A stretch of DNA of 7,297 nucleotides from Planctomycetota bacterium (GTDB taxonomy: Bacteria; Planctomycetota; Phycisphaerae; UBA1845; CAIVHJ01): assembly GCA_022573485.1 (NCBI GenBank), contig JACZTW010000201.1, positions 1 through 7,297 on the forward strand, given 5' to 3'. Shown one piece after another: positions 6,202-7,297 of the stretch. Numbering within the stretch: the stretch's first letter is position 1; the number at the start of each line of letters is the position of its first letter. The notes below the pieces were generated by a model that ran no database searches, was not told where the DNA came from, and was given only the letters and a program-made list of their open reading frames with translations. The position numbers and the translations under genes were made by a program.

Positions 6202-6450
6202 GGAGTTCCTCTTATGATCTTGACTCGGGAACGGTTGCCGCTCTCGGCACCTCAGCCGCCAGCCCGCGCCATGCTTCGCCGGTCGGATCTGAGTCCAAAT
6301 CCCGAAGTCCAAGTGTGCATCATCGCGCCCGCGCCGCACTCCGGCGCGAGCATATTCCGTAATAGCGTAACAACGACGAATCCAGCTTCAAGGGATTTTG
6401 ACAAGGTTCTTTGTGTGGACTTATCACCAAGAACTGAAATAATCATAACA
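6202..6450 (-). other. Upstream region of accA without a confident promoter
   Basis: This stretch holds the accA ribosome-binding site at 6207-6213 (AAGAGGA on the minus strand), the heptad tract at 6285-6312 and a 6-bp GC hairpin (CGCGCC 6330-6335 with GGCGCG 6343-6348). An AT-rich island begins near 6351 and continues to about 6480. The AT-rich part is the likely promoter zone, but I find no -35/-10 pair good enough to report. An imperfect AT-rich hairpin with arms ACTG (6433-6436) and CAGT (6461-6464), and AATAAT/ATTATT inside, spans the edge. Confidence 0.4.
6285..6312 (-). repeat. Short heptanucleotide-phased tract in the accA upstream region
   Basis: Read on the minus strand, four 7-nt blocks run from 6312 to 6285. 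TTGGACT appears at 6312-6306 and again at 6298-6292, 14 nt apart in phase, with a different heptamer between. The same word TTGGACT occurs at 6823-6829 in another heptad tract, on the opposite strand. It ends 83 nt upstream of the accA start codon and may lie in its leader. Confidence 0.5.
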
Positions 6451-6639
6451 TTATTGTTCACAGTACCTTACGCCCTTTTTCAATGTCGCATTGATTTCAC
6501 CCGTCCCGCCCGTGGTGGAGCACCGGTCGCCCGCCTCTGGAAGCGTACCGCTCACGACATCGGCCTCGATCATCTCGCGTACACACCGCGCGACATCGCG
6601 TCCGGCCACAAGCCCTACGCCGCGTGAGGCAACACGCAT
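6451..6639 (-). CDS. Possible small protein of unknown function, or remnant of a longer gene
   Basis: This 62-residue frame begins MRVASRGVGLVAG and ends KKGVRYCEQ. Half of its codons start with G and about two thirds end in G or C, which is what real genes here look like, and it includes a plausible helix (DVARCVREMIEAD). ATG 6639 is preceded by GGGA 4 nt upstream, a weak ribosome-binding site. The frame stays open upstream to 6798, and its protein-like reading seems to fade where the heptad repeats begin, so it may be the surviving 3' end of a gene truncated by repeat expansion. No family is recognised. It has three cysteines, no signal peptide and no membrane segment. It lies 249 nt upstream of accA on the same strand. 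A structured RNA or chance frame remains possible. Confidence 0.33.
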   Translation of the reverse strand: MRVASRGVGLVAGRDVARCVREMIEADVVSGTLPEAGDRCSTTGGTGEINATLKKGVRYCEQ

Positions 6640-6725
6640 CGTATCCCAACTGCGGCCTTGGACTTGCGACGAAATGGGTTTGTTCGGCCACTGAGCTTTT
6701 GCGACTGCGGTGACCTTATCGAACC

Positions 6726-6783
6726 GTGACCGGTGACTGGCGACCGTCGCTCTCCATTCCGCAATCCGAAATCCGCATTTCTT
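6726..6783. repeat. Two heptad tracts (GTGACCG-type and AATCCGC-type)
   Basis: The first tract has three in-phase heptamers at 6726-6746: GTGACCG, then GTGACTG and a third variant. The second, in another phase, has four at 6756-6783, with AATCCGA (6763-6769) and AATCCGC (6770-6776) differing at one base. Units within a tract are related, while the two tracts are unrelated in sequence. The region has no supported gene. Confidence 0.65.
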
Positions 6784-6814
6784 CGAACCCTTGAATCCTC
6801 AACCCCTGAAATCC
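6783..6814. repeat. Octanucleotide-phased tract
   Basis: Four 8-nt units run from 6783 to 6814, each with T at the first position, AA near the middle and CC at the end, such as TCGAACCC (6783-6790) and TTGAATCC (6791-6798). It abuts the preceding heptad tract. The unit length differs from the 7-nt tracts on both sides. Confidence 0.5.
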
Positions 6815-6822
6815 TCCCGCAA

Positions 6823-6864
6823 TTGGACTTTGGACGTTTTGACTTTTCCACTTTTCCCTTTCCC
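6823..6864. repeat. Heptad tract grading from TTGGACT to CTTTCCC
   Basis: Six in-phase 7-nt units run from 6823 to 6864. They begin TTGGACT and TTGGACG and drift gradually through TTTTGAC and TTTTCCA to CTTTCCC, so neighbours resemble each other more than distant units do. This fits stepwise slippage duplication followed by mutation. No ribosome-binding site or credible protein accompanies it. Confidence 0.6.
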
Positions 6865-6871
6865 GGCCTTC

Positions 6872-6886
6872 CGCTTGCGCGAAGCG
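6872..6886. other. Small hairpin between heptad tracts
   Basis: CGCTT (6872-6876) pairs with AAGCG (6882-6886) around a 5-nt GCGCG loop. It lies in the non-repetitive island 6865-6926, which separates two heptad tracts and has the only ordinary-looking sequence between them. No gene is supported there. Confidence 0.3.
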
Positions 6887-6926
6887 TGGGTTCGTTTGGC
6901 GCTACACGTTTCGCCGTCTTCTTTCG

Positions 6927-6989
6927 TAATTCTGAATTCATCATTCCGTCTCGTTTCCCTGTTCCCTTCTCCCTCTTCCCTTCTTCCAC
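6927..6989. repeat. Nine-unit heptad tract, pyrimidine-rich on the plus strand
   Basis: Nine consecutive 7-nt units run without a phase break. The left part is AATTC-like (TAATTCT 6927-6933, GAATTCA 6934-6940) and the right part is TTCCCT-like (TTCCCTG 6955-6961, TTCCCTT 6962-6968 and again at 6976-6982). Open frames across it, such as the minus-strand one covering 6615-7013, read as Lys/Arg/Gly-rich low complexity and are artefacts of the repeat. From 6990 to 7110 I see nothing I can support. Confidence 0.65.
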
Positions 6990-7110
6990 CCGCGCACACC
7001 ACAACCGCCCCAACTTCGCCCACTTGTATAACTTGCCCGGCGCTCGCTGGAATTGTGAACCTACACCGATCAGTGAGAGGAGCTCTGCAGCGGCCGGCCA
7101 GCAGGTGCTT

Positions 7111-7123
7111 GCCCCGAAGGGGC
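7111..7123. repeat. GAA-loop mini-hairpin
   Basis: GCCCCGAAGGGGC is a perfect 5-bp stem with a GAA loop. It is the first of four such GCYCY-(GAA or TTC)-RGGGC units in the last 190 bases, the others being at 7213-7225, 7246-7258 and 7271-7283. Confidence 0.6.
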
Positions 7124-7136
7124 CTCAACACACCAG

Positions 7137-7193
7137 CCCAGGGCAGAGCGAAGTCCCGGCGCGCCGGGATCAGCCGCGCCGCGTCGCCCTGGG
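7137..7193. repeat. Nested palindromic element
   Basis: The outer arms CCCAGGGC (7137-7144) and GCCCTGGG (7186-7193) are perfect inverted repeats. Inside them TCCCGGCGCGCCGGGA (7154-7169) is a perfect 16-bp palindrome. The nested form resembles REP-type or non-autonomous palindromic elements. It codes for nothing I can support. Confidence 0.65.
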
Positions 7194-7205
7194 TAAACAA
7201 GATCA

Positions 7206-7290
7206 CAACCAAGCCCTGAAAGGGCGACACAACGGACATGTTTCAGCTCCTTCGGGGCGAGTTCTGTTTCGCCCTTTCAGGGCTTCGTTG
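7206..7290. repeat. 22-nt inverted repeat whose arms are themselves hairpins
   Basis: The arms 7206-7227 and 7269-7290 match over 22 nt with one mismatch when inverted. Each contains GCCCT-3 nt-AGGGC (7213-7225 and 7271-7283). The 41-nt spacer contains another related hairpin (7246-7258, one G-T pair). The element may continue past the right edge, where the sequence is still GC-rich. Confidence 0.7.
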
Positions 7291-7297
7291 CGGGGCG

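Noticed and set aside
6202..6339. N-terminal extension of accA to 6339
   Set aside because: The extra 46 residues do not resemble AccA, and ATG 6201 has a good ribosome-binding site directly upstream.
5410..6627. 405-residue plus-strand ORF antisense to accA
   Set aside because: It mirrors a clearly conserved gene on the other strand and reads as His/Arg/Ala-rich sequence, typical of antisense frames in GC-rich DNA.
6480..6700. Possible structured RNA (RNase P, tmRNA or SRP RNA)
   Set aside because: The conserved core motifs of these RNAs that I looked for are not present on either strand.
6799..7239. 146-residue minus-strand ORF, and the plus-strand ORF 6791-7219
   Set aside because: Both are translations of heptad repeats and palindromes, with low-complexity Lys/Arg/Ser/Pro content.
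7111..7290. Possible CRISPR array
   Set aside because: The units are short hairpins in mixed orientation with irregular spacing, not direct repeats with uniform spacers.

Overview
The window is a GC-rich stretch of bacterial chromosome carrying five well-supported genes and about 1.1 kb of repeat-rich, mostly non-coding DNA at the right end. The organism looks like a Planctomycetota or related PVC-group member. This is an inference from an MJ0042-like zinc ribbon on a protein of otherwise unrecognised type, short-period intergenic repeats, and small GAA-loop hairpins. No rRNA, tRNA or other marker fixes the taxonomy.

Layout from left to right. (1) Positions 2-142 may hold the 3' end of a plus-strand gene entering from outside the window. 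(2) 125-1603 (-) encodes a secreted penicillin-binding protein 4-type D-Ala-D-Ala carboxypeptidase (dacB-like). (3) 1692-2870 (-) encodes an unrecognised protein with an N-terminal zinc ribbon, a second Cys4 pair and a possible PH-like C-terminus; an 8-bp hairpin lies between it and dacB. (4) 2871-3033 is a divergent promoter region with a perfect 14-bp palindrome. (5) 3034-4137 (+) encodes a membrane M48 (Ste24/CAAX-protease-like) metallopeptidase. (6) 4138-4377 is a convergent gap with an inverted repeat whose arms have an 8-nt period. (7) 5056-6201 (-) is accA, the acetyl-CoA carboxylase carboxyltransferase alpha subunit. It is followed 9 nt later by an M14 metallocarboxypeptidase like MpaA (4378-5046), so the two are probably co-transcribed. 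(8) 6202-7297 holds at most one small uncertain ORF (6451-6639), several heptanucleotide- and octanucleotide-phased degenerate repeat tracts, and a cluster of palindromes that runs to the right edge.

Functionally, two enzymes act on the cell wall: the D,D-carboxypeptidase trims peptidoglycan stem peptides outside the membrane, and the cytoplasmic MpaA-like enzyme probably recycles muropeptides. AccA supplies malonyl-CoA for lipids, and the M48 protease probably serves membrane-protein processing or quality control. This is mostly envelope housekeeping. I see no defence system, CRISPR array, transposase or biosynthetic cluster. The unusual material is the repeat DNA, the operator-like palindrome, the unrecognised zinc-ribbon protein and the lineage-specific tail on AccA.
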